The translations under genes were made by a program, and so were the position numbers. Source: Owenia fusiformis (Eukaryota > Annelida > Polychaeta > Sabellida > Oweniidae). From it: a stretch of 64,000 nt of DNA. Below the pieces are notes generated by a model. It did no database searches, was not told where the DNA came from, and saw only the letters and a program-made list of their open reading frames with translations. Where the stretch lies: contig CAIIXF020000008.1 in the NCBI GenBank assembly GCA_903813345.2, positions 9,573,278-9,637,277 on the forward strand. The letters are read 5' to 3'. Shown here one piece after another: positions 35,982 to 50,490 of this stretch. How positions within the stretch are numbered: position 1 is the first letter of the stretch; each line of letters starts with the position of its first letter.

Positions 35982-36429
35982 GTTTTTTTTCACGCATTTA
36001 CAAAATAAAATAAATATATGTACGTGTTATTCTACAGATTTGACCTCAACTATGGGATTAACAAGTATACTTATGCATTGATAATTCACTAATAGGCATG
36101 GATATCTTTGATTTTTTTCGGAGGTTGAGGAACCTTTAAATTAAGATGATCATGTATGACTAGACTGATCCTTCAACATGAACAAAACACTTATGCCCGA
36201 ATTATTAATGTTTCATTTAGCTGAGCATAGCAGCACAAACAAATCTTGAACAACACATTCTACCAGAAAGCATTGTACATATTAGATGATCATTCAGACA
36301 GTATCAAACTGGAATATTACATAACATAAATATATAATACGAATTGATGGAGTTTGGAATTTCATATACAAAATTAATGTCACATGTTGTCTAATGAATG
36401 GTCTATGAATGACTAACTATATTTAAAAA

Positions 36430-36580
36430 AACTGTCTATAGTGAACACCTATGGAGCCATAAAAAGTGTTCAATGTAGGTAGGTGTTTACCACAGAGAGT
36501 CAATGTAGAATGTGACTTCGAGTGGTGTTAACTAAACACAGGTATTCACTAGAGAGAGGTGTTCATGACAGGCTTTACTG
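36430..36580. repeat. Pogo-like MITE, degraded
   Basis: Left end ACTGTCTATAGTGAACACC is degraded. Inside are GTGTTCA units, and the right end is GACAGGCTTTACTG followed by TA. A (TA)n run follows at 36583-36598. Confidence 0.55.
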
Positions 36581-38744
36581 TACATATATATATATATATC
36601 ATATATGACATGATCAAGCACCCTTTGATTAGTTAATATAATAATATATAGATAATTAGTTAAGCTTTTTCTTTTTTTTCTGTTTAAGCTGTACACTTTG
36701 CCCAAATGTGGGATACAAGTATAATAAAGCTCATAATAATAATATATATATATAAGTTGCAATGATATCTTTGTAGTTTAGCTACAAGCCCCATTCTTCT
36801 AAGTGATCAGAAAATTGTTGCAAAATCCCACATTAGGCTGCCATTTAGATTTTTACGAGACCCAAATCAGAGACAGAGAAACGACTAAATATTTGCAATC
36901 TACTCTAAATTGCCTTTCTTATGAGTATATAATAGAGCTATACTTCAAAAACATCTCAAAATTAACGCAAATTTCTGTTTTCCCAACCCCCCATTCATGG
37001 CCCCTGGGAGTTAGGGTGAAAAACACTGAATATATGTGAAAAAGATAGATGCTGTGAATATACTATTAAAATTTCAAATAACAATATTCATTACTTTGGT
37101 TTAAAATGAAAAAATTCCAGTCATTTTTAAAGCGACGTCATCTTGAAAAAATATTTTTTGAGTAAAACTATTCACCAATATACATCTTTCCACCAAATAT
37201 GAAGAAAATCCATCAACTAGTATTTTAGTTATCTTCCGGACAGACAGCTTCACTATATGCCTACTGAACTTCGTTTGTTGGGATAATTAAAGTATTGAAA
37301 ACCCAGCTTGAACAGAAAGAAAAAAAAGTGGGGTCCTGGGGTATCATAGGCTTCTATTGGATATCTTCCATTTGATCAAACAACGAAGGTTAACAGACAT
37401 TAAACTGGCGGCAATAGAAATCGAAGGTTTGTGTAAGGATATTATTTTATTTCTTACTTCCAATCAACAGTTTAATCAATATACTATCGACAAAGGACTC
37501 TGTTATTGAGTACAAAATTGACCAAACAATCTTGGGAATAAAAAATAAAATTGAACCAAAAATTAGAATGTTTTCTTAATAGGTTTTTGCGTGTCAATAC
37601 CTATGCTTGAGGCATGATACTTTGTGAAGATGATGGCCAGAAAACCATCGAACCATTGATGATCAATTTCGGAAAGATCATCATAACTTTGTTTGCGATA
37701 AAGGTACATGAATTTGCTAAAAACTTTCTATCAAAACAATGTTGGGCAGAGAATACAAAATTTGAAATGAATTTTCTTTTATATTTTCAAAGAAATTAAG
37801 ATAGTCTGTCATCATTTTTCATTGATTTCGTTGAAGTACCAACTCTCTTAATTCATTATTAAATAAACAAGATGCCAGATAGATTTTAGCAATAAATGTA
37901 AATCGGAAATACAGATAATCGCTTTCTTGGTTTTGTGAATGAGATACCCTTTAAGAAAATCATGCAGTGTAACAAATGTGATATTTTGTAACATTGATGT
38001 CATGAAAAGTATGAGAAACAAGAATGAGCAAGGAAAAATGAACATGAAAAACATTCTTTAAAAACATGTTAGACTTAAGATTTCCCTTTGTAACAAACAA
38101 TTCCAATACCTTCAAAACATTCTGGAAGGGCTTAGTTCTTGGTTGGAGCTTCTGATAAGATAAACAAAACTTCAGATATTTTCCTTTCAACAACCTTATA
38201 TCACATCAATTAGGTTTTATTTCTTCCCTTTTCTCAAAGAGATGTGCTGAATGATATTTACTCATTGTTCATTTAGAATAATGAACTTATGCATCCTCAT
38301 ATACTTTTCTCTTTATGTAAAACCTCCATGCTATGCCTTACTTTACAATAAAATAAATGCAAAATTTTTAAGATAAATCAAGTGACAATCATACATACTT
38401 TCAACAAGCTCTCTACCAGATAAATTGCCAATTTATAATACTTGGCAAATTGAATTCTTCTCTTTTCTCCATGAGTAAAATGTGATTATACACAAAGAAG
38501 GGCAGAATGACTTATGGACCAAGATGGGAGCATCTTGACTTGCATCTATGTTATTTCAAAGGTAATCATTGTCTCAGTATGAGGTGGCATTTCAATTTAA
38601 GATTTTCTAAATTGTTCATTGTGATGTCACCCATCTTGCTATGTTTTATGTTAAAATAAATTTTGGCACATGGCTGCATAATACCATGTGGCAATTTTGG
38701 TTAATACTGCCCAATGTGGTATAGTAAAAAATGGAATAGAAAGA

Positions 38745-38945
38745 CTGCGGCTAGGTATGGTATTGATTATAAAGAAATGATATGATATGGTAGAAATGGA
38801 CCTCTCTTGTTATGGCATAGAATAAAATGGCATAGTATAGCATGGTTAAGATTGGTGTGGTATGGAATGAAATGGTATGGTATGGTAAAAAACAAAATGT
38901 TTGATAAGACATGATATGACATGATATAGCATGGTATGCTAAAAG
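38745..38945. repeat. Degenerate ATGGTATGG simple repeat
   Basis: Imperfect TATGG/TAGCATGG units over 200 bp, for example GAAATGGTATGGTATGGTAA. 36062-41146 otherwise holds nothing recognised except the fragment at 38979. Confidence 0.7.
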
Positions 38946-38978
38946 AAAATGATATGATTAAATACCCGTTGCATTCGT

Positions 38979-39032
38979 TTGACTTTGCTTCTTAAAAGAG
39001 AGCTTCATCTTATAATTAGACTCTGCGCGCAG
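38979..39032. repeat. Deletion derivative of the 33/35 kb repeat
   Basis: TTTGCTTCTTAAAAGAGAGC is joined directly to TTATAATTAGACTCTGCGCG, meaning the two outer ends of the 330 bp repeat with its middle missing. Confidence 0.6.
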
Positions 39033-41146
39033 GGGAATGATTAAATGATAGCATTCATAAAGCAAATGTAAAGACTGATAGAGCGATATAGGCATGCAGT
39101 ATTTTGAAGTTACTTGTAAGTTTTTTCTACATCAATCCACTGCTTCCAAAATCAGATACCCTTGACAAGCCTTCAAAGGACGAACCACTCAAGAAGGTTC
39201 ACCTGTACATGTCTCTCTAATTCAAATTCTTCAATAAATGCCAGTTTTTTCTTCACAAATAAGGATGTGAATTCCACGATCCATGATTGTTGTTTTTTAA
39301 TCTTTGCTAATTCATAAAATTCAAAGGAATTCCACCCACAAAAGCGAGATTATCATGACACAGAAATTGAATAGGGCCAGATTGCAAGGAGAGAAGTGTA
39401 TTAGAGGTATAACATATAAACAGAAGTGTATTGGGTTATTCATATACTTGGCATTGGCATTTAACAAGTATACAAACCTATGTTGGGAATAACACGTGTT
39501 TGCAACAACATTCCATTTTCACCAAGTCTTAAGATTGAATTCCAATAAAATAATTAGAAACTGCTGGGATTTTTGGCATTTTTAATTAGGGGCAGCACTG
39601 AAGAGCTGAATCTGAGTATTTTAGCATACTTCAAGTTTTAGTATGGGGCTGGTTTAAATTATCATGATTTAGGGGGTTTTCATGAATGTTGCCCCTTGTG
39701 ATTTTCCAAACGAGTAAGCTCCATGATCTTTAAGATTAACTAGCCAGTAGGAAAGGTGTGCTGAAGTGTGAGTGAATGGCGAATTACGATTACGATTAGG
39801 CACCTTCAAAACATGTAAGTGAGCCCTTATACCCTTTTGATAAACATCTTTCTAATCGTGTATTTTCTGTCCATATTTCAACAGAATTTCAATGAATAAT
39901 GAAATAAATATCACATAAAAGTAAATAAAATTTACATACAAATAACAACAATATAATTTGAATTAACTATCAATAATTTTCAGAAAGTTTTGAGATTTTG
40001 ATTGACAGGGAATCCAGGTAAGATCGTAGGCCTCCGCTATCATAACAAACTTTAAACTGTTTACGGATCACCTGACACATCTTATGCAAAAAATCTACCT
40101 TTATCATCCAAGCACAATCTCAAGCAATTTTTCTAATGGATTTCCTACAACAAAAAATGTCTAAATTGCATGCTAATGTAATAGAATATAGGATAAGGAG
40201 TAAAATTTTGTATATTTCATTCCTTGGTTCTATATGTTCTATTTTCCAAATGAAAGGGTTAATTTTTTACCTGTAGAAAAATAATCAATCGCTAAATATC
40301 TCTCAAATGTGAAATACAGAGAAATAAGCATACAGCAGCACTAACAAATTCAATCAACTTAAAAATACATAAATACTAAATTCAATCATCATCTACTAAT
40401 ATCAACAAAAAATCCCAAGAAGTGAAAGTAGATGATCGGAATAAATTATTTGAATGAGCAAACTGTTTAAAGATCAACTGACACCCCCGTTGGGTTCTGA
40501 TATTGTAGATACTCTACACCTCAACCTAATCTTCTAGATTTCAAGCTGGCAATGATTTTCATCTTTGTGGCATACCTGAATGTAGAAAATAAGCAATAGA
40601 GAAAAAGTAATACTTCAACATTTGCATCTTTCTCTTTAATTTTTTCTTCAATTATTATGAAAAAAGAAAAGAAAAAATTACTGTACATAAAACAATGCAG
40701 AAAGGTAACTCAATAATGAGGTATTCATCTTAATATTAACAGTAATTTCTTTTTTACTAGACATCTTGTGGCTTGCTCTATTTCCTTAATATTCCATAAC
40801 ATGGGAAATAACTCCCATATTACATAATGTACTAGGCTGATGTAGAAGTTCTGGTACATGCACTGGGGTCACATTCTCAGGGATACATTAGAGAATAGCA
40901 AAAAGCCATAGTATTCATCTTGCATCAAAGTCCTGTGCCCCCTCCCCCTCTTCTCTTACTATGTAACTAGCCTTGGAGGCTTGAGCTTAATTTGCAGGCC
41001 AACCTGGAGTAATGCCTAGAGATGACTTAACACAATTAGGGGTGTTTATTATAGATTTGCTACACACAGCTCTATAAATGTGTAATAAATACCACTAATT
41101 AACCAGATGGTCCCTGCTCCTCTTGTAGAATTCTAGCTATGAAATA

Positions 41147-41324
41147 CAGTAAAACCTGTCTAAGCAGAAAACCTTTGGTACCTCCCAAAGATGTTCTACG
41201 TGGGAGGTGTTCCACTTACAGAGGTTCATCGAACACTAAGTCAGCTAGTCTTGGGATTGTGAAATGTGTTCCACTAACATAGGTGTTCTACTTTTAGAGG
41301 TGTCCTACTTTACAGGTTTCACTG
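41147..41324. mobile_element. Pogo/Tigger-like MITE, 178 bp
   Basis: CAGTAAAACCTGTCTAAGCA at the left and (inverted) CAGTGAAACCTGTAAAGTAG at the right, flanked by TA. Internal GTGTTCCACTTA-like repeats. It appears intact as a non-autonomous copy. Confidence 0.75.
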
Positions 41325-42057
41325 TAATCAGATTTTGTAGATTCTCTCTCTGAGTAATAATTATTATATAAGGAGTTGAATTCTAAATCACATATTTTCT
41401 ATCTTCGTTTCTTTCAAATGTTGTTATATCAATAAAGCCATTGATTAGAATTGAGTTTTACTAAATAGTTCATATACATGTATAGTATTTCATAAATATT
41501 GCAGTAAAACATATTTTATTATATGGACAGTAGCTAAAACACGAGCTGTATTTCAAAGGTATTATATCAATTGTAGATTCAATCCCATCTCAACTTTGAT
41601 ATCCTATTAATTTATCTGCTAACAATAAATAAGAACACCTCTCGGTGTGAACACTTGGCTGAATTCAGTAGTATTCACTTTAAACAGGTTGAACTCTATG
41701 TGTCATCCTAGTCTTTACTTTTATCTATTTTTTATAAGACTGGTATAATTAAGAGCTATGACAGATGGTGTATTAAACATAATCCATCTTCAATAAAAAC
41801 ATAATAGAAATGCATTAAAAAATAACCTTCTGAGCTTTGAAGAATCATACAAAACTGTCCAATATAATAGGACACAGTAGCCATCTAATAAGGAATTACA
41901 TTCACTCTATTAATTGTGTATGCTACATGGAAAAAGAGAAATTCAAGGGGTGAGTGAGATCATGGCAGAAACTATTTTTTTATAACATTACTTAAAGTTT
42001 ATCATCTCTATTGAATTCAGGGAAAACGATACATTGGTAAACCTGAATATTCTTACT

Positions 42058-42128
42058 TCAAGACCCCGGACCCCCTCTCCTTACCTACTACTTAAACTGT
42101 TGTTGTTGTTCGGGGTCCAGGGTCTTGA
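42058..42128. repeat. GC-rich hairpin, 17 bp stem
   Basis: TCAAGACCCCGGACCCC at 42058 pairs with GGGGTCCAGGGTCTTGA at 42112 with one mismatch, across a loop of 37 nt containing (GTT)n. It stands out in AT-rich intron. 41325-48718 holds no other recognised feature. Confidence 0.7.
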
Positions 42129-45100
42129 GGCAAGACTACCTGATTCTATATTGGTGACATCATTTGACAATCAAATACAAAGAAACCTACAATATTTTTT
42201 CTTGAGTTTTATTCAAATCATGTCCCCAAAGTATATTATATGTAGCAATACCAGAAATTGGTATACATTTTTGGATGTTTGGAAAATTATCATTAATTCT
42301 AGCAAGTTAATTTCTATGATACATATTGAATAAATATTATTGACCATGTTCAAATCACCAAACAGGATTCTACTATTAATAGAATGTACTAGTCTTAACT
42401 TCAATCAACACAATAACATTGTACCCGGACACATGTCTTGTGGGACGATCTGGAATGAATTTACCCTTAAGCCATAACACTCAGAAAATATAAAGAAAAA
42501 CACAGAATAACATGAAAAAACTAAAATCAGTTTACATGATCAAGTTTTAGACTAATTTGCGTTGATTTACAGATTATATAATAGAGTCATTCAAATATTT
42601 TTTGAAATATTCTTATTTTGATGGATGAATCAATGAAATTATTTTGATGGTTATGCGGATCAGAGACCAGGATACTCACATCAATGTAATCTCGAATAAA
42701 ATTTTGGACATTTACTAATCATTATTTCTAATGAAAACTGAATGCATCCAGAGTACATCATCTTCGAATATGTGATTTTCTAATGCTGTCCAAGTGAAAA
42801 AAGGATGTGTGGAGTTTTCGACAAGCATTTTCTATGGACTATGCAGAACTTTATCAGATGTATAAATGATGCACAATAAGTAAATTGTATAAACAAAAAA
42901 TTGAATGAAATAGAAATTAAAACTTTCCCAATTTTGGAGACTGTTGTATCTATTTTTTATAAAAGAAATAATGTCACACACCACATTTTGAATGAATGAA
43001 TTCAATGCTGGGAAACATAATAGAGACTGCAAACAAATTTGTTTGTATCCCGGCTTGCGCTCTCTTGAAACCCATTTGCTACATGTATTTCAAAATGAGA
43101 ATAAAAACTCCATAAAATATTGACATACTCATTACTTATTATAGGCCTTTCAGTTCATGCAAAATTCTAAATCTGAAATCGAAATGTTTTACAGTAGGTC
43201 CTGTATGCAATCATACATGGAGTATTATGTGACTATTGGTCACAACAATCAGACATATTGTTCCTGACACAATCTTAGTCAACTTTCATAATCCCTGGAT
43301 AGTCTTACGCCAATTGTTCAAGACCTAACCAAACCTTAAAAGAACTCAAAGGTAAAACCTATTCCCCATAATTTTGCAGTTATATTTGAAATGTAATTGC
43401 TGGATATCAAAATCAAAACTATGCTTGATATTAATTAATTCTAAGTAATCTCTTGTTTTCACACTTTTTGACATTTAATAGAACAAATACCCAGAATTTA
43501 GTCAAGGGCAAATCAATCATGAACTTCAGATATTGGTTTCTAGTCTACATAATACAATATCCCATTTGGTCATGAATGTCTGCATAAATCCAATAGAACG
43601 AGCAAGTTGTTTAAAAACACTATACACATGTATGTTAAAATATCAGGCATGATATTAATTATATACTTAATTCAGAATTTAGGAATCAATTTAAAAAAGG
43701 AATATTATTTAATCTTTAGCAAGTACTTATCTTATGCAAATACATGTATTAGCTAATCCAAGATCCTGTACCTATTATTGAATTAATGATTCAATTCTGT
43801 ACCAAATTACCAGAAAAATGTCATAATGGCCATATTCCTTGCACATCTTGTCTCGAGAATCAATAAAAATGCATATGTACCATTTATAATATGAAGTATA
43901 AACAAGGCATTATGACAAAATGTCACCACTCGCTAATAAAAAATGTCATTGTGTAATGTTCCATAATGTGACCACTCACTAGTAAGTTATTTTAGATGTT
44001 TAGAAAAGTGTTACAATATGTTACAAATACTTGGTAGTTCCTTTAAATGTTAGTCTAGAAATCAAAGATCTTGTGTATCCTTAATAGGGGTATACTACCT
44101 ATAGGCTTGGGGGTTCAGGGAAAGTTATAAAACACTCTGTACATGTAAATCAATCGTGAACTGTCTCAAACCTGTCTCAATTTGAGACATAACCTACGGA
44201 TATGTGCAAGATGGTATCATATTGTCACATGCAATCTAGTAAAACTAGCATACAGATAACATTAATTAGACCAAGAATAAGAAATGCAGGTGAAACAGAG
44301 CTGCAATTCATTATCTAAATAGTCCCTATTGATCCATTTTGTTGTTTAGACAGGCCAGGAGAAATGTTATGATTCTTTTGATCAGTTTCAACTTCATTTT
44401 GTTCTGGTTTTGTTTTTGTATTAGTACTTGTAATGAAATTCCAGCTTATCACAGTGGTAATGTTCCACAATATCAATTCTCCATTGTTAATAAAAGAATA
44501 CCAAGAACTGGTATCTTAGATGACTACCCTTAATATCTTTTTTTGGAAAAAAGTGAATATAAAAAATATCCTCATAAAAAATATGGAATAAAACTACCTT
44601 CAACCTCTTGAATTCCCACAAATAACTTTTGATTTAATTTGCATAATTTTAAGTATGAAAATGTGGTACTGTTTAATTATGTCATTTTGACCTTGTGAAA
44701 ATTAGAAACATCAACTATATATATTATCTTAGTAAAATGACCAAAACTCACAAAAATAAAGAATGGTCTGGCATTCAATATTTTAAAATTCCCCATATAC
44801 ACCCTATTCAAGTGATCAATTCTTGGGCACTGGGTTTGTTCCTTGTTAATATCAACAAACCCAGTACCATGGAATGGGTCTCTTAGATGGGGTGTATACA
44901 GTTGAATTCCTACAATATTCCATGAATCAACATATGACATGATGTTACATCCATTGCTAAAATGTGATGAAATCTTGAACTTGTTTGATTAAAATCACTT
45001 CCATAGCTACCCTTCTACATAAACAGCATGTATCATCATTTAACATTCAAAATAATGAATAAACAAGGAATCATATCACAACAAAACAAGTTATGAACTT

Positions 45101-48100
45101 CATAAGCCTTTATAGAGACAATTTCCATTTGGTAACATGAATATGGACTTGCTTCTTTCTAGTATCAGTCAGGTAACTTGGAAGAACTTGATAACAGAGA
45201 GTCACTATCAAATGTTGATAAAATTGCTGAAAAGTTTAGAAAGACAGGCTGCATACCAGTGATAGTGTAAATTCCACTACTGTTGCTGGTTGTGAAATTA
45301 CTATGATCCTAAATGCCCTAACTGATTTATCAATGACCACATAAAGATTTACACTCTGAAATAGAAGATTCTTCACTTTGGATCAATGGCCACACAAAGA
45401 TTTATATTCTGAGATATAAGATTCTTCATTATGAAACAATCATTTCTATCAATAATGTACCTTAATACATTTTGAAGGGCTACTAGAGGGTTACAAAATG
45501 CACAAATTGCAATCTTATTGTCAGTCATGGCCTATCTATTCATTTGAGTATTTTAGAGGGACTTTACTTTTCCGATTAATTTCTCAACATTCATCCATAT
45601 CAGGTATTTAGCTTTAACCATATAGATGAGTTGTTCATGAGATTTATGATGACCAAAACATATTACAAGGGGTACACTTCTACAAGGGAAAGTACTATGG
45701 CTGGCTTAGTCTCAATGACGAAGATAATCAATTAGATATTCATTGAAAAAATACTACGAGACCAAGCTTCTGTATTATAAAATACACATGCCTAGTACTA
45801 CTTTTACTATAAAATTTCCGGTGGCTTTGTAAATGGGAAGTCATCAGAAGAGAACTGACAGATTACAAGGAAATGCTTAGAAATAAGAACATCCGCTTTA
45901 TTTTACATCAGTATTGTAACTATCATTGTTCTTTAACAGGAGGAGACTTCTCACTATCTTTTCAATTGTTTTATTTTACTTCTCTGGACCTCCTTTATAG
46001 GTTCCCAGCAAGAAAATGTAAGATTTTTTGATAAATCAAGATCAGAAAACATTTATAAAATGAAACTAAACCACTGTCTATAGTTTTCCTAGGTTAAAAA
46101 ATTGCAAAATACAAATGTTAATTTTCATAAATTTTTGATTATTACCCTCTTTAAGAGAAGACTTACAAATACCTCAAAGTTCCAAGCTAATTTTATTTTG
46201 GGTCCATTTTCTTGATATAGTACATGTACTTATAAATATTCCATTGTATTATGTAATGATTATTTCTATTATTTCTGCAAAATATCTATGACATCGATCT
46301 TTGGTTCTTATAAAATAGTATGTGTAAATAAGTAATAATGTTCTGAAAACTAGTATTAGGAAATTGTAAATTCTTCTAAAACTGTTCAATATTTCTATAC
46401 TCATCCAAACTGAAGGTTTATAACCCCCTCTGTGAAAAAGAGACACCAAAACGATGAATGCCCTTTCCTTTATAAAAACCTATGCAACATGATATCAGGC
46501 CAAGACTATATTACAATTTCAGGAATGTGTCCATATTCTTTTCTTTTTCATGGGATTGGATAAAGCTACCAGAAACAGAACAGGAATGCTTCCAAAGGTA
46601 TTCAAAAATGTATTTTATTGAATATATATTTATATATTATACATCTCAATGTGCGATGCTAAAAAAGACTGAAGGTGATTGATTGTATCATAGAATAATC
46701 TTTCTTCTTATAATTTCTGGAGAAAAATAATAGGATTTGTTATTATTAAATCGGTGTATATATAGAGTATAGACAATCAATCATATCTAACTATATAAAA
46801 TGGTTCATTAAAGATTATTTTAGTAATTAATAATTCTGTTCTAAATAAATGAAATTGGTCACTAGGCAAGTAAGGGAACTTAATAAACATATTGTTTTAA
46901 GAGGCTATAACCTTTGGGGTACAGTCACCAAAGTAGATATACATTATAATATAAATAATCTGATGACAATAGGAAGAAGATTCACTCACTGGAATGGTGA
47001 AAGGCAGAATTGGGATTGGGAGAGACATGTCAGGGAGGGGCATAACATGGAAAAAATAGGAGATTCAAATTTAAATAGTCAAGGCAAATATACATGTACC
47101 TGGTATAATACTCTACGTAATTTGGATATTTTTTTTCCGGAGAATAATTCTTTGTTCAAGAACACTGTCCCATACCTGGTGACCCCTATGCTGACTGTGT
47201 CTTTGATTCGATTATACATAATTTAATGTACAAAAACTTCAAATAAACTGAAACTGGAAATCAGCATTCTGTGACATCGGCCAAAGGCTATAACAATGAC
47301 TAAGTAGTCCTACATTTTATCACATAGATTCAGAAGATCTATATTATATCATCTTGTGATAAAAAAAATCTAAAAAATCTTTTTTTCGATGGAAATAATC
47401 CTTTTGTATTGGGTCTATTTATCATACCACGAAAACACAATATTCGATTAAAATCATCTGTCTCGTCACATTGTATTATTGTTGTGGTGTCTGTAGACCA
47501 CAATTGTTTCATCGAGGGTGCCTCGTTGTTTTCTCATCATTGAATAGACCCTTACAAATAAAATCAAATTCATCAGGTTCTTGGAGAAAATCATGTAAAT
47601 TGGAAAAACATAAATAAATCATGAATGTGTTTTCACATATAAAATTTCAAACTTTAATGGATTGATTTTGAATGAATAAATGTGTATAAATAGTTATGAT
47701 TCCTAAAAGTTTGGTATCAAAAGGGTTTCAGGTCTAGCAAGCATATAAATCATGTTAAACTGTTTTAGTCAATTCTTTTCAAATACAACTCCAGAGACAG
47801 TTATGTCAGTATATCAATGATTTATGCCTAATAAATGCACAATTAGATTTTAATTGAAAATTATCTTTTTTTGAAGTGTGATTAGGCTTCTATTGAGTAT
47901 AATGAGAATATATATAGTTTTATGGAGTGTTTTTGAAAGATAGCATATCATTTAAACCCATGCATTAACCAAGGCACCCCAACCTTCCTTAGCCATTATA
48001 TAAATATTTAAACGATTAATTTAAAATAAAACAATGAAACATAAGTTATTTTTTATTTCAAAACATCAACCGATATTAATGGCAGACTACAATAAAAAAA

Positions 48101-48718
48101 TCATTAAGAGGAATTAAAAATCTGATGTAGCTTATGAAGTATACCATATTTGGCATATTTATTGTTCATATGACATAAAAAATATTTGAGTTCACTGTAC
48201 AGCGACAAAACAACTCATTTTGTAAAAAAAATGTTTTGGGGTGGAAAGTAGATATATAAACAAAGAAAGGTATGTCGTTGGTCAGAAAAACAAGGATGGA
48301 CAATATGAAATCTGATCAGAAAAAGTGATAGGAGTTATAAAAAATGATGTTATAAAACACATCTAATTATATTAAGATAAAAGAAATAAAGAGATAATTA
48401 GCAAAATTATGATGCTATAAGCACCAATAAAATCTTTACGACATTTAATATTTTCACTTGGGTGCAGCTGGTTTTTCACGGATATAACCCAGAGTTCTAG
48501 AAATCAAAGGTCCTGTACTTTGACATTATGGCCTCGTTTTAAGAATTCCATTTTTTATTCGTTTTATTCATAAGATAATCTCAGAGGAAATCTATGTGCA
48601 CATTAACAAAGTTAGTAAAACAGATCTGTATCGAGGGAATTTAATTATATAAGATATATAGGGTAGTACGGTATAGTAGTGCCTAGTAGTAGTGGCCTTA
48701 CAAAAAATGTAGTTTTAC

Positions 48719-48910
48719 TTCAGGTCCATCAACAGGGGAAAGAGGTTCATAAGGTTCGAGCGACCCCCTCCCTCCAGTCAAAATTCTTCTAAAACCATGC
48801 AGTTTTTCTCCTTTTGGAACACTTTTTCAAGTGATTTTGGGCTAAAATTATCAAATGAACCTCTTGGATTTTTTGAAACTGAGACCCCTTGGCAAAACAA
48901 GCTACCTTTT
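48719..48910. repeat. Dispersed repeat family 2, copy a
   Basis: Contains GGTTCGAGCGACCCCCTCCC, CCATGCAGTTTTTCTCC, AGTGATTTTGGGC and CCCCTTGGCAAAA. It matches 63093-63270 in the same orientation. Confidence 0.75.
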
Positions 48911-50390
48911 TAGGAATGATAAAACTGGCTATGGGCATGTACTTAAATCATTACTTATATCATCATTTTCTCAGTTTTTAAACATCAAAGGTACACTCCT
49001 CCATCAGAAACCATTATTCAAGCCATAAATCAATTTTATAGCAGATTATAATTTGAAAATAATATTGTATTTCAAAATGACATGACATATTTTTAAAAAA
49101 ATAAAATCAAGTATGAGACGTACAATCAATAAAAACACCATCATAATGAAAATTAACCCTAATGGTAGATCAGAGTAACCCATATATACAAAATAAGTGG
49201 CAGATAATTCTGATTGTATTCAAGTGATTATATCATTGAGAGATTCAACATCAAACAGACCAAATTTTGTTGCCATAACAACCGTATCTTTAGAAGTATG
49301 ATCCAATGTGGTTTATACATCTATGCATCCAATCTGGGACTAAATACCATTATTCTTATGTTACAGCATGCATGCACCAATTACCCAAGATGATTTAGTT
49401 TGGTTTCTATGGTAACAGAAACGTAGTCAGGTGTGCTAAGATCCCACATGATCTGACTCGTAATCCCAGGCTCAATATTTTTACAATAAGCATTAATCAC
49501 ATGCTATAATTAAATTATGCTAGCATATAATTATATTTAAGCTCACCCATGGGAGCATCATTTGGATCAAATTTGACATTCCCATCTTCTAAAATGTCAC
49601 CATAGATATGTTTATTTCCCAATTTTAACTTCAAAATTGACATGTCAATTTCTGATATACTGACATTTCTTCAATTCAAAATACAGGCCATTTATACCTA
49701 TTAGCACATGCTTCTTGATTCCATTCCTTTCATCAAAATGTGCTTGCAAAATCTTTAATCTGTGATATTTAGCTTCATTGGAGATTCACCTTTGCTAAGA
49801 TTGAGCCCTGACTCTTTGACCAATCTGTCAAACTATTATTTCATATTATAAGCCATTAAAGCCCAGTGCAGCATTGCACCAGTATGACACAATTATAGCC
49901 TCCCAGGAGGTATGACTCCATTTTTAAAGCCCATCAGGACTTGTGCTACTCTTGAGTCCAACAGCATGAGCAAGGACTATAGAAGGTTTAATCCAATTTA
50001 TAGCACTTCCAATTTCTTTCATTCTGATTAGGGAACTATCTCAAATGCATCATGTGTAAATACAATTCCTGAATCTCATTTTGATGATGGCAACAATGGT
50101 ACAATGAATTACAAATCAGGAATCCAAACACATTTGTAAAGTAGCACCCTTAATAACTTGGGATACCTGATTATGCAAACACATTTTGTAGTTTGTAGCA
50201 TAGTACTATACTTAAAGGAGATCTACACTCAATGTCCCATGGTAGAACACAGTCACTTATATATTCAAGAGATACCCTAGAACATATTTTGCTGGAATAT
50301 AAAAAAATCTCTATTTCTAATTTCTATTACATACTGATGTTTGTAGTATTTTCCACTGACTTGCACATTCTCCGTGGCAGTGCTTGTCTT

Positions 50391-50490
50391 CATCATACCA
50401 CTATGGCAGGCGGAGGGCCAAACACCAGATGCCAACCTCCAGCACAAAACATGGAGGCCATAACAATATGTCATCATCAAAAGTGGTGAC
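50391..50490. repeat. Dispersed repeat family 1, copy c
   Basis: Contains CCACTATGGCAGGCGGAGGG, then CAACCTCC, GGAGGCCATAACAATATGTC and GTGGTGACAAAATAA, matching the family 1 order. 48911-52676 is otherwise unremarkable intron. Confidence 0.65.

Noticed and set aside
46849-47226. Plus-strand open frame of 125 codons, Trp- and Asn-containing
   Set aside because: No family resemblance, no paralogue in the window, no signal or conserved motif; length is compatible with chance in 64 kb.
50232-50489. Open frames around the family 1 repeat at 50.4 kb on both strands
   Set aside because: They overlap a dispersed non-coding repeat and share no protein similarity with the other copies.
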